Shown: positions 14,850 through 21,969 of the stretch, piece after piece
Position numbering within the stretch: position 1 is the stretch's first letter
Layout of the letters: every line of letters begins with the position of its first letter
NCBI GenBank assembly: GCA_002403855.1
Contig: DHIO01000048.1
Coordinates: forward strand, 163,251-196,850
Direction of reading: 5' to 3'
Length of the DNA: 33,600 nt
Origin: Acidimicrobiia bacterium UBA4744
Lineage (GTDB): Bacteria; Actinomycetota; Acidimicrobiia; Spongiisociales; UBA4744
Made by a program: the position numbers and the translations under genes
The notes under the pieces: model-generated
What the model was told of the DNA's origin: nothing
The model's database searches: none
Seen by the model: only the letters and a program-made list of their open reading frames with translations

Positions 14850-16405
14850 CGGCGGCGCTCCCCGGCTAGCCAGGCAAGGAAGGAGATGGCCTCGTCGGTG
14901 TCTTCCAGCAAGTAGGGGGCATGCGAGGCCTCCCCATCACGGCCGACCACGATTCCGATCCCTCGCCGGCGGATGACGCGAAAGGCATCCTCGTCGGTGG
15001 TGTCGTCGCCGAGGTACACAGGGGTGACATCAGGACGGTCGAGTCCCAACTCACCGAGCAACCACTGGAGGGCTCGTCCCTTGTCCCAGTCGAAATCGGG
15101 GCGGAACTCGAAGATCTTCTTGCCGGTGGTCACTCGTAGGAGGGGAACCGTGGGAGCCGTCTCTCGGACTGCCGCCTCGACGCGGCCGAAGTCGCTCTCC
15201 TGCACCCTCCGGTAGTGGACGGCGATGGCAAAACGCTTGCGCTCTACCTGTGAGCCTTCGACGCCCCGGAGCCGTTGCTCCAGCATCTCCGTTGCCGTAT
15301 CGAGCGGGGCGAGGTACTTCCGGAACTGATCGAGGTCTTCACCGGTGACGGGCTCACCGGTCGGTCCGATGATGTCGAAGCCATGACTGCCGGCGTAGTA
15401 GATGCCGGGAAGCCGAATCTTGTCTCGCACGTCTGCAACGTCTCGCCCACTCACTACGGCCACAGTGACGACCGAAGCGAGGTCCGCCAACACGCGGCGG
15501 TTCTCTTCCGTGAGAACGGCCAGGTCGGGGTGTTCCACGATCGGTGTGAGAACGCCGTCGTAGTCGAGGAACACGGCGGGTTCCGACCCTCTCAGCCGCT
15601 CGCGGATCTCGTCGAGCCGATCCGTTGCCGATGGCAGGTCGGCGCGGGGCACGGTCGGTGCGGGCTTCACGGTGAGGTCACCGAGGTCGGGGACGACCAC
15701 CGTGGCACCGGACGCTGCCAGCTCCTCGGCTTGATTCCCTCGGTCGACGCCGATCACCATCGTGAACCGACCGTCCCGGCCCGCCTGGACTCCGGACTGA
15801 GCGTCTTCGACGATCGCCGCCCGGTCGGGTCGGACCCCGAGCCGCTCGGCGGCCTCGAGAAACACCGCCGGGTCGGGTTTGCCCGGGATCCCGAGTTCGG
15901 CCGCAGTGACTCCGTCGACCCGTACCGCGAACAAATCGAGCAGTCCGGCCGACTTCAGGACATCGACCACATTGCGACTCGACGAAATCAAGGCCGTGCC
16001 GATCCCTTGCCGCTGTAACTCTCGTACGAGAGCAACGCTGGTCTCGTACGGCTCGACGCCGTGGGTGCGAACCTGTTCGAGGAAGTAGTCGTTCTTGCGG
16101 TTGCCCAGCCCGCACACTGTTTCCTCCTCGGGAGCATCCTGCCCCGTACCCCAGGGAAGGTCGATTCCCCGCGATTTCAGAAAGCTATGCACCCCGTCGT
16201 ATCGTGGTTTCCCGTCCACATACGCGAGGTAGTCGGAGGACTCGAAGGGCCGAAACGGTTCACCGTTCGAACGCTCGCGCAGGTACTCGTTGAAGAGCTG
16301 TGCCCACGCCGCTTCGTGGACAGAAGCAGTCTGGGTAATGACACCGTCGAGATCAAAAATCACTGCGTCTATTGCTTCAGCGTCGATCTCGTAAGCCTTC
16401 GTCAT
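14846..16405 (-). CDS. otsB: Bifunctional beta-phosphoglucomutase-like HAD / trehalose-6-phosphate phosphatase
   Basis: This is a 519-residue protein with two HAD domains. Domain 1 (about 13-240) is beta-phosphoglucomutase-like: VIFDLDGVITQT with Asp18 and Asp20, the cap motif DYLAYVDGKPRYDGVHSFL, GIPGKPDP and VEDAQSG. Domain 2 (about 275-515) is trehalose-phosphatase: AVFLDYDGVLTPI with Asp281 and Asp283, VSGRD, GSHGFD, the Lys443 region and YLGDDTTDEDAF. Domain 2 should make trehalose from trehalose-6-phosphate; domain 1 should convert beta-glucose-1-phosphate, the product of a GH65 phosphorylase, to glucose-6-phosphate. The start ATG 16405 has GGGAGGG close upstream and a possible TAGAGT -10 (16432-16427). 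Translation is coupled to the GH65 gene. Mycobacterial OtsB1 carries these domains plus GH65 in one chain. Confidence 0.92.
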   Translation of the reverse strand: MTKAYEIDAEAIDAVIFDLDGVITQTASVHEAAWAQLFNEYLRERSNGEPFRPFESSDYLAYVDGKPRYDGVHSFLKSRGIDLPWGTGQDAPEEETVCGLGNRKNDYFLEQVRTHGVEPYETSVALVRELQRQGIGTALISSSRNVVDVLKSAGLLDLFAVRVDGVTAAELGIPGKPDPAVFLEAAERLGVRPDRAAIVEDAQSGVQAGRDGRFTMVIGVDRGNQAEELAASGATVVVPDLGDLTVKPAPTVPRADLPSATDRLDEIRERLRGSEPAVFLDYDGVLTPIVEHPDLAVLTEENRRVLADLASVVTVAVVSGRDVADVRDKIRLPGIYYAGSHGFDIIGPTGEPVTGEDLDQFRKYLAPLDTATEMLEQRLRGVEGSQVERKRFAIAVHYRRVQESDFGRVEAAVRETAPTVPLLRVTTGKKIFEFRPDFDWDKGRALQWLLGELGLDRPDVTPVYLGDDTTDEDAFRVIRRRGIGIVVGRDGEASHAPYLLEDTDEAISFLAWLAGERRR

Positions 16406-16719
16406 GACCCTCCCATCGTGCTCGCGACTCTATTAGACCACGAGCGATGCGTGTTATGCATCCCGCCTTTCCGTCGTCGCCGCTCGCGGTCTGCCGGTCG
16501 GGCCGGCGCCTCTCGACCCGGCTCTCCATGAGACCTCGACCCGCCACTCGCCCGTGAGCATGTCGAGCCGTTCTCGTTCGGATCGTCCGGAGACGGGGCG
16601 AGGGACGGCCCGGCGGTGGCGCTGCAGCCGACGACAGCACATCGCAGGAACGTGGGCTCCGAAAAACCCGTTGGGCCAGCGTGGACGGGGCCTCCACGGG
16701 ACGGCAGCCGAGGAGGCAT
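16406..16719. other. 314-base gap without a convincing gene
   Basis: The sequence is GC-rich, and the open frames present show no recognisable family or ribosome site. The right part holds a likely menA terminator (16662-16689). The left end carries the otsB leader with a possible TAGAGT -10 (16432-16427) and GGGAGGG ribosome site. I see nothing else. Confidence 0.6.
16662..16689 (-). terminator. Possible intrinsic terminator after menA
   Basis: On the minus strand CCCGT (16689-16685) can pair with ACGGG (16671-16667) across a 13-base loop, followed at once by TTTTT (16666-16662). An alternative stem, CGTGGA/TCCACG, lies at 16680-16698. The stems are short but the T run is unusual for this GC-rich DNA. 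Confidence 0.4.
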
Positions 16720-17661
16720 TTACCCGATCATTGCTCCAACCGTGAGCAGGATGCCCACCGCCAGATGAATGCGGGCGATTCCCTTGAGGGCCCGAATGAG
16801 GGGCGGGCCTCGGGTCTCCGCGTGGATGGTTCGCACGATCGGGAGGGCGAACGGAGCGACGATCATTGCCAGGAGCGTCCAGACCGGGGTCCAGCCGGCA
16901 GCGCCGAATCCGAGAATGGCGGCGAAGGCGCCCCACACCAGAACGGCGAACAGCGTGCGAGTGCGATCCCGTCCCAGGTAGACGGCCAGCGTGTTCTTGC
17001 CGGCAGCCCGATCGGTGTCGATGTCGCGCACGTTGTTCGCAACCAGGACGGCGGTGACGAGACAGCCGACGGGGATCGCCAGCAACCATGCGTCGCCGGG
17101 AGCGGTCATGTCGTGGACGTAGCGGCTGCCGACGGTCGCTACCAAGCCGAAGAACACGAATACGAACAACTCCCCAAGCCCGTGATAGCCGTAGGGTTTC
17201 GGGCCGCCGACATAGCCGAACATGGCGAGCAGCGAGAATATCCCGACGACGGCGATGACCCAGCCGGCGATGGCGATCAGGTAGGCTCCGGCTGCCACGG
17301 CCACGGCTACGACGATTCCGGTACCCGTCCACACCGCGCGTTCCGAAAGCAGACCGGCGGCGACGACCCGGGTCGGTCCTATCCGCTCCTCGGTGTCGGC
17401 ACCCTTACGAGCGTCGAAGATGTCGTTGACGAAATTGGCGGCGATCTGAATCGCCAGGGCGCCGACCAGCGCCGCAATGAAGGCGTCCCAGCGGAACGCC
17501 CTTTCCAGCAGACCGGGGTCGGCGTTGGAAACACAATTGGATCCGGGTGGGCAGATGCCGTCGTCGCCCCACGCCAAGCCGCTCCCAACCAGCACGGGGA
17601 CCACAGCCGCCGACAGTGTGTGGGGCCGAGCGGCGATCCACCAGGCGCGAGCTCGGCTCAT
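16720..17661 (-). CDS. menA: 1,4-dihydroxy-2-naphthoate polyprenyltransferase
   Basis: This 313-residue integral membrane UbiA-family enzyme attaches the polyprenyl chain to dihydroxynaphthoate. Both Asp-rich motifs are visible: NDIFDARKGADT (first, Mg2+/diphosphate) and NNVRDIDTDRAAGKNT (second). About eight hydrophobic segments follow, and GGPKPYGYHGLGELFVFVFF is a typical MenA stretch. ATG 17661 is chosen because MSRARAWWIAARPHTLSAA is the conserved N-terminus; longer upstream frames run back into menB. It begins seven bases after the menB stop with no clear ribosome site, so translation is probably coupled to menB. It acts two steps after MenB, following a DHNA-CoA thioesterase that is not in the window. 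Confidence 0.94.
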   Translation of the reverse strand: MSRARAWWIAARPHTLSAAVVPVLVGSGLAWGDDGICPPGSNCVSNADPGLLERAFRWDAFIAALVGALAIQIAANFVNDIFDARKGADTEERIGPTRVVAAGLLSERAVWTGTGIVVAVAVAAGAYLIAIAGWVIAVVGIFSLLAMFGYVGGPKPYGYHGLGELFVFVFFGLVATVGSRYVHDMTAPGDAWLLAIPVGCLVTAVLVANNVRDIDTDRAAGKNTLAVYLGRDRTRTLFAVLVWGAFAAILGFGAAGWTPVWTLLAMIVAPFALPIVRTIHAETRGPPLIRALKGIARIHLAVGILLTVGAMIG

Positions 17662-17668
17662 CGGTGGT

Positions 17669-18571
17669 TCAGAAGTGCCATGGGTAGTCCGACCAATCCG
17701 CCTCCCGCTTCTCGAGGAAAGCATTGCGTCCTTCGGACGCCTCAGACGTTCCGTACGCCAGCCGGGTGGCTTCACCCGCGAAGAGTTGCTGACCCACCAG
17801 GCCGTCGTCGGGCAGATTGAACGCATACTTCAACATGCGAATCGCGGTCGGACTCTTCCGGTTGATCTCCGCCGCCCACTCGAGAGCCACTCTCTCGAGA
17901 TCTGCGTGCGGGACCGCGGCGTTGACGGCGCCTATCGACACGGCTTGCTCGGCCGTGTAGTCGGCTCCGAGGAAGAAGACCTCGCGGGCCTTCTTCTGGC
18001 CGATCTGGCGGGCCAGCAGTGCCGAGCCGTAGCCGCCGTCGAAACTCGCCACGTCGGCATCGGTCTGTTTGAAGACTGCGTGCTCACGACTGGCGATGGT
18101 GAGGTCGCAGACGACGTGCAAACTGTGGCCGCCGCCGACCGCCCAACCGGGTACCACGGCGATCACGACCTTCGGCATGAAACGGATGAGACGCTGGACC
18201 TCGAGGATGTGCAGCCGTCCGAGCCGGCTTTGGTCGATCCCCTCCTCCCCTTCGTACTGATAACCGTGCCTGCCCCGTATCCGCTGGTCACCTCCCGAGC
18301 AGAATGCCCATCCACCATCCTTGGGTGATGGCCCATTCCCGGTGATGAGCACGCATCCGACGTCGCTGCTCACCCGGGCATGGTCGAGGGCGGTGAACAG
18401 TTCGTCCACCGTGTGAGGACGAAAGGCGTTGCGTACCTCAGGTCGGTGGAAGGCAATACGAACCGATCCGTGATCGATCGCCCGATGGTAGGTGATGTCC
18501 TGGAAATCGAATCCCTCCACGACCTTCCAGGAGGAAGGGTCGAACAGTTCGGAAACCTCAACCGCGGACAT
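17669..18571 (-). CDS. menB: 1,4-dihydroxy-2-naphthoyl-CoA synthase
   Basis: This 300-residue crotonase-fold enzyme cyclises o-succinylbenzoyl-CoA to DHNA-CoA. MenB-specific motifs are GGWAFCSGGDQRIRGRHGY (oxyanion and active-site loop), VIAVVPGWAVGGGHSLHVVC and ASFDGGYGSALLARQIGQKKA, with the conserved Asp of the QTDADVASFDGG segment. It ends in YPWHF, close to the usual MenB C-terminus. ATG 18571 is chosen because GGAGGG sits six bases upstream and the protein is then of normal length. It is first in a menB-menA operon and divergent from menE, with a -10 (TACAGT, 18607-18602) overlapping that of menE. Confidence 0.95.
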   Translation of the reverse strand: MSAVEVSELFDPSSWKVVEGFDFQDITYHRAIDHGSVRIAFHRPEVRNAFRPHTVDELFTALDHARVSSDVGCVLITGNGPSPKDGGWAFCSGGDQRIRGRHGYQYEGEEGIDQSRLGRLHILEVQRLIRFMPKVVIAVVPGWAVGGGHSLHVVCDLTIASREHAVFKQTDADVASFDGGYGSALLARQIGQKKAREVFFLGADYTAEQAVSIGAVNAAVPHADLERVALEWAAEINRKSPTAIRMLKYAFNLPDDGLVGQQLFAGEATRLAYGTSEASEGRNAFLEKREADWSDYPWHF

Positions 18572-18600
18572 AGGTTGCCCTCCATTGCTGGGCCGGAAGT

Positions 18601-18607
18601 TACTGTA
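18601..18607. promoter_or_regulatory. Overlapping divergent -10 elements of menB and menE
   Basis: TACTGTA reads TACTGT on the plus strand (18601-18606, menE) and TACAGT on the minus strand (18607-18602, menB). The expected starts give short leaders of about 10 bases (menE) and about 24 bases with a GGAGGG site (menB). Confidence 0.45.
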
Positions 18608-18622
18608 GTGACGGGTGAGTTG

Positions 18623-20017
18623 ATGCACGACTGGTTGACGGCGAGAGCTGCAGACGATCCGGCCGGCTTGTGTTTGGTTGCAGAGGGTGAACGATTCTCC
18701 TTCGCCGACCTCGACGCGCAGGTTGCATCTGCGGCCGGGGCGCTGGTGAATTCCGGGTTGGAGGACGGCGCCCGGATCGCAGTGTGGGGGGCTCATGACC
18801 TGGCTACCGTTCGTGCTCTGTGGGCCGTCCCCCGAGCCGGGGCGGTGCTGGTGCCGCTCAACACCCGGCTCACAGAGGGAGAAGCCGTTCATCAGGTCCG
18901 CGACGCCGCGGTGTCGTTGTTGCTGGGCCATGAAGACCGTCCCGACCTCGGTGTCCCGTCCCTCGACCTGGATCATCTGACCGGTTTCGCTCCGCGCCAG
19001 GCTGAGCCTCCTCACGCGGACAAACCCCACTCGATCATGTACACGTCGGGAACCGGGGGTCCTGCGAAGGGGGTCGTCCTCACGTGGGCGAATTTCGAGG
19101 CGGCAGCCGCCGCCTCAGCCCAAGTGCTCGCCCATGACCGCCGGGATGCATGGCTGGCGGTTCTGCCGCTCTACCACGTGGGCGGTCTTTCGATTCTGAT
19201 TCGTTCCGCCCGGGAAGGCGGTGCTGTGGTTCTGGACGAATTCGATTCGCGGACGGTTGTGGCACGCCTGCGGGGAGGCGGCATAACTCTCGTTTCGCTC
19301 GTTCCGACCATGCTGGGGCGTGTTCTCGACGTCGACCCGGGGCCCTTCCCAAATCTACGGGCGGTGCTGCTGGGAGGAGGGCCGGTTCCGGAATCCTTGC
19401 TGGCGCAAGCGGCGGCGGGCCGGGTCCCGGTGCTGTCGACGTACGGTCTCACCGAAGCCGCCTCGCAGGTGGCAACCGTACCGTTGGCTGCCGCTCTGGC
19501 TCGCCACAAGGACGCGCGGCCGGTGCCGGGGATGGAGGTCCGGATCGTGGATGGAGATTCGCGGCAGGTTCCTCCGGAAGAGAGTGGACGGGTGCAGATC
19601 CGCGGGTCGGCCGTGTCACCGGGTTACGTGCATGGTCCGATGCGACCGCCCGGCGCCTGGTTCGCCACGGGGGATCTGGGCCGAATGGACGCAGACGACA
19701 ACCTCGAGATCCTCGGCAGGGCCGACGACACGATCATCACCGGCGGGGAGAACGTGTACCCGCTCGAGGTCGAGGCCGCCCTCGAGCAACATCCGGAAGT
19801 GGTGGAGGCGGCAGTGCACGGGGAGGGGGACCCGACCTGGGGACAGATCGTTGCCGCCACGGTGGTTGCTCCCGGCGTTGAAGAGGGCGACCTCGACCGG
19901 TTCCTGCGCAGCAGGTTGGCGGGGTTCAAGATCCCAACTCGCTGGCACTTCGTCAGGTCGATCCCTCGCACCGGCCTCGGCAAGATCGACCGCGCCCGGC
20001 TGGGACATCCCCACTGA
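18623..20017 (+). CDS. menE: o-Succinylbenzoate-CoA ligase
   Basis: This 464-residue ANL-superfamily adenylate-forming enzyme activates o-succinylbenzoate with ATP and CoA. Motifs are MYTSGTGGPAKGVVLTW (P-loop, around residue 140), LPLYHVGG, TYGLTEAASQV (A5), FATGDLGRMDADDNLEILGR (A7-A8), TGGENVYPLEVE, and the C-terminal Lys in RTGLGKIDRARL (A10). The start is taken as ATG 18623; TTG 18620 is a near alternative and the frame is open further upstream through menB. Gene context (menB divergent, men genes around) supports MenE over a generic acyl-CoA ligase. It is slightly shorter than many MenE proteins. The ArfB-like gene follows after 48 bases with its own promoter. Confidence 0.92.
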   Translation: MHDWLTARAADDPAGLCLVAEGERFSFADLDAQVASAAGALVNSGLEDGARIAVWGAHDLATVRALWAVPRAGAVLVPLNTRLTEGEAVHQVRDAAVSLLLGHEDRPDLGVPSLDLDHLTGFAPRQAEPPHADKPHSIMYTSGTGGPAKGVVLTWANFEAAAAASAQVLAHDRRDAWLAVLPLYHVGGLSILIRSAREGGAVVLDEFDSRTVVARLRGGGITLVSLVPTMLGRVLDVDPGPFPNLRAVLLGGGPVPESLLAQAAAGRVPVLSTYGLTEAASQVATVPLAAALARHKDARPVPGMEVRIVDGDSRQVPPEESGRVQIRGSAVSPGYVHGPMRPPGAWFATGDLGRMDADDNLEILGRADDTIITGGENVYPLEVEAALEQHPEVVEAAVHGEGDPTWGQIVAATVVAPGVEEGDLDRFLRSRLAGFKIPTRWHFVRSIPRTGLGKIDRARLGHPH

Positions 20018-20053
20018 CTTTCCCTGTGGTTCGGGGTGCCGGCGGGATGCCGT

Positions 20054-20059
20054 TACGCT
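20054..20059 (+). promoter_or_regulatory. -10 (TACGCT) of the ArfB-like gene, leaderless
   Basis: TACGCT is followed by six bases and ATG 20066. There is no Shine-Dalgarno. Confidence 0.6.
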
Positions 20060-20065
20060 GGCGTC

Positions 20066-20485
20066 ATGGATGATTTGGCCGTCGGCGGATACCGGATTCC
20101 GGCCCGAGACCTCGACTGGAAGTTCGATCCGGCCGGGGGACCAGGAGGACAGCACGCCAATCGGGCCAGCACTCGGGTCGAGTTGAGCTTCGACTTGCGG
20201 TCATCGGACGCGTTCCCGGGCGAAGTCCGGGACCGTATGGTCGAGCGACTGGCCCCGATCGCACCCGAGGGCGTCGTTCGGGTCACGGCCGCCGATTCCC
20301 GATCACAATGGCGGAACCGTCAGGTTGCCCGTCGGCGTCTTGCCGCTCTGCTGGAGGAGTCCTTGCGCACGCCGAGGAGGCGCCGCCCGACCAAGCCGGG
20401 TGAGGCGGCGCGGGAGCGTCGCCTTCAGGACAAGCGGCGCCGGGCAGAGAAGAAGGCCCGACGCCGACCCCCCGATATCGAGTGA
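20066..20485 (+). CDS. arfB: ArfB/ICT1-like peptidyl-tRNA hydrolase (ribosome rescue)
   Basis: This 139-residue protein has the release-factor domain I motif GGQ, within DPAGGPGGQHANRASTRVE, which reaches the peptidyl-transferase centre and hydrolyses peptidyl-tRNA. The C-terminal tail is highly basic (KPGEAARERRLQDKRRRAEKKARRRPP split across about residues 110-137), as in ArfB (YaeJ) proteins, where it occupies the empty mRNA channel of stalled ribosomes. There is no codon-recognition domain, so it is not RF1 or RF2. ATG 20066 is chosen over an upstream start at 20036 because TACGCT lies six bases before it. It is 12 bases upstream of otsA on the same strand. Confidence 0.93.
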   Translation: MDDLAVGGYRIPARDLDWKFDPAGGPGGQHANRASTRVELSFDLRSSDAFPGEVRDRMVERLAPIAPEGVVRVTAADSRSQWRNRQVARRRLAALLEESLRTPRRRRPTKPGEAARERRLQDKRRRAEKKARRRPPDIE

Positions 20486-20497
20486 GGACAACACATC

Positions 20498-21862
20498 GTG
20501 ACCAATCGCATCGTCGTTGTCGCCAACCGGTTGCCTCTGCGTAGGACGGAAGACGGCTGGGAAACCAGCCCGGGGGGATTGGTCAGTGCCGTGGCGCCCT
20601 TCATCCAGGAACAGGGTGGGAGCTGGGTGGGATGGACCGGGGTCCCGGACGATGCACCCCCACCGTTCGTCCACGATGGAATCGAACAGCGACCGGTCCG
20701 GCTCACGCAGGCGGACATCGACGACTTCTACCTGGGGTGTTCCAATGGGACGATCTGGCCCCTCTACCACGATGCCATCCGCCCGCCCGAGTTCCATCGT
20801 CATTGGTGGTACCCCTATGTGGCCGTGAACCGCCGGTTCGCCGAGCAGGCCGCCGAAGCGCTTCGGCCGGGTGATCTGGCTTGGGTCCACGACTACCAAC
20901 TCCAGTTGGTGCCGGGAATGCTCCGACGGATGCGGCCGGACGTGCGTATCGGTTTCTTTTTGCACATTCCCTTCCCTCCGGTGGAGATTCTCGCCCGGTT
21001 GCCGTGGCGCCGGGAGCTCCTGGAGGGTCTCTTGGGGGCGGACGTCGTCGCTTTCCAGACGAGGCTCGGCCGTCACAACTTCAGCCGGGCGGCTCTCCGG
21101 TTCCTGGGTGGTGAGGGAACCACCCGCTGGCTCGGGGCAGGCGACCGCACCGTTCGCCTGATGTCGGCTCCAATCTCCATCGATACACGGCGCTATGCGT
21201 CTCTTGCTGCTTCTCATGGTGTGGGTGAAAGGGTGGCGGCTCTTCGGGACGAGTTGGGCACCGACCGCAAGGTCGTATTGGGAGTCGACCGGCTCGACTA
21301 CACCAAGGGAATCGATGTGCGTCTTCGAGCGTTCGACACACTCCTGCAGCGTCATCGGGAGCAAGCCGATGATGTGGTATTTCTCCAGGTGGCCGTCCCC
21401 AGCCGAGAGGGTGTCGGTGACTATGCGGCAATGCGAGAAGAGGTGGAAGGTTTGGTCGGGCGTATCAACGGGTCTCATGGTGAACTCCACCACATGCCGG
21501 TCCACTACCGCTACGGAAGTCTCGATCCCGAGGAGCTCATTGCCTACTACCGCTTGGCGGATGTCATGTGCGTCACCCCATTCCGCGACGGCATGAACCT
21601 GGTGGCAAAGGAGTACGTTGCCACCCGGCCCGGCAACAGTGGCGCTCTGGTGTTGAGTGAGTTCGCCGGCGCTGCCCAGGAACTACGGCAGGCGCTGCTG
21701 GTGAACCCCTACGACGTCGATGGGGTAGCCGATGTCCTCTGGCGGGCTCTGCACCTGCCCCCGGGGGAAGAACGGGCCCGGATGCAGGCGCTGCGCAGGC
21801 AGGTACAACGGCACGACGTCTTCCGATGGGCCCTTTCCTGCATCGAGGCCATCCGCCACTGA
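20498..21862 (+). CDS. otsA: Trehalose-6-phosphate synthase (GT20)
   Basis: This 454-residue GT-B glycosyltransferase makes trehalose-6-phosphate from UDP-glucose (or ADP- or GDP-glucose) and glucose-6-phosphate. Motifs: VVVANRLPLRR and SPGGLVSAV at the N-terminus, WVHDYQLQLVPGMLR, FFLHIPFPPVEIL, VDRLDYTKGID and PFRDGMNLVAKEYVA with the C-terminal nucleotide-sugar Glu region LVLSEFAGAAQEL. GTG 20498 is the start, with GAGGA nine bases upstream. Glucosylglycerol-phosphate synthase belongs to the same family and cannot be fully excluded, but a trehalose-phosphatase domain is encoded nearby (14846-16405). It is convergent with the TreS-maltokinase gene, leaving 107 bases without an obvious terminator. 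Confidence 0.94.
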   Translation: MTNRIVVVANRLPLRRTEDGWETSPGGLVSAVAPFIQEQGGSWVGWTGVPDDAPPPFVHDGIEQRPVRLTQADIDDFYLGCSNGTIWPLYHDAIRPPEFHRHWWYPYVAVNRRFAEQAAEALRPGDLAWVHDYQLQLVPGMLRRMRPDVRIGFFLHIPFPPVEILARLPWRRELLEGLLGADVVAFQTRLGRHNFSRAALRFLGGEGTTRWLGAGDRTVRLMSAPISIDTRRYASLAASHGVGERVAALRDELGTDRKVVLGVDRLDYTKGIDVRLRAFDTLLQRHREQADDVVFLQVAVPSREGVGDYAAMREEVEGLVGRINGSHGELHHMPVHYRYGSLDPEELIAYYRLADVMCVTPFRDGMNLVAKEYVATRPGNSGALVLSEFAGAAQELRQALLVNPYDVDGVADVLWRALHLPPGEERARMQALRRQVQRHDVFRWALSCIEAIRH

Positions 21863-21969
21863 ACGTCCTGTTGCGACGATGGGATGCTCTCAGGTGGGGC
21901 GTCCCGGGCGGTGACCAGGCCCAGGTGGTCCTCGAGTTGCTGTGTGCGGCGAACGGCGCTCGGACTTTC

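Noticed and set aside
16406..16719. Small coding frames in the gap between otsB and menA
   Set aside because: No plausible ribosome sites, no family resemblance, and Arg/Pro/Ser-rich composition typical of shadow frames.
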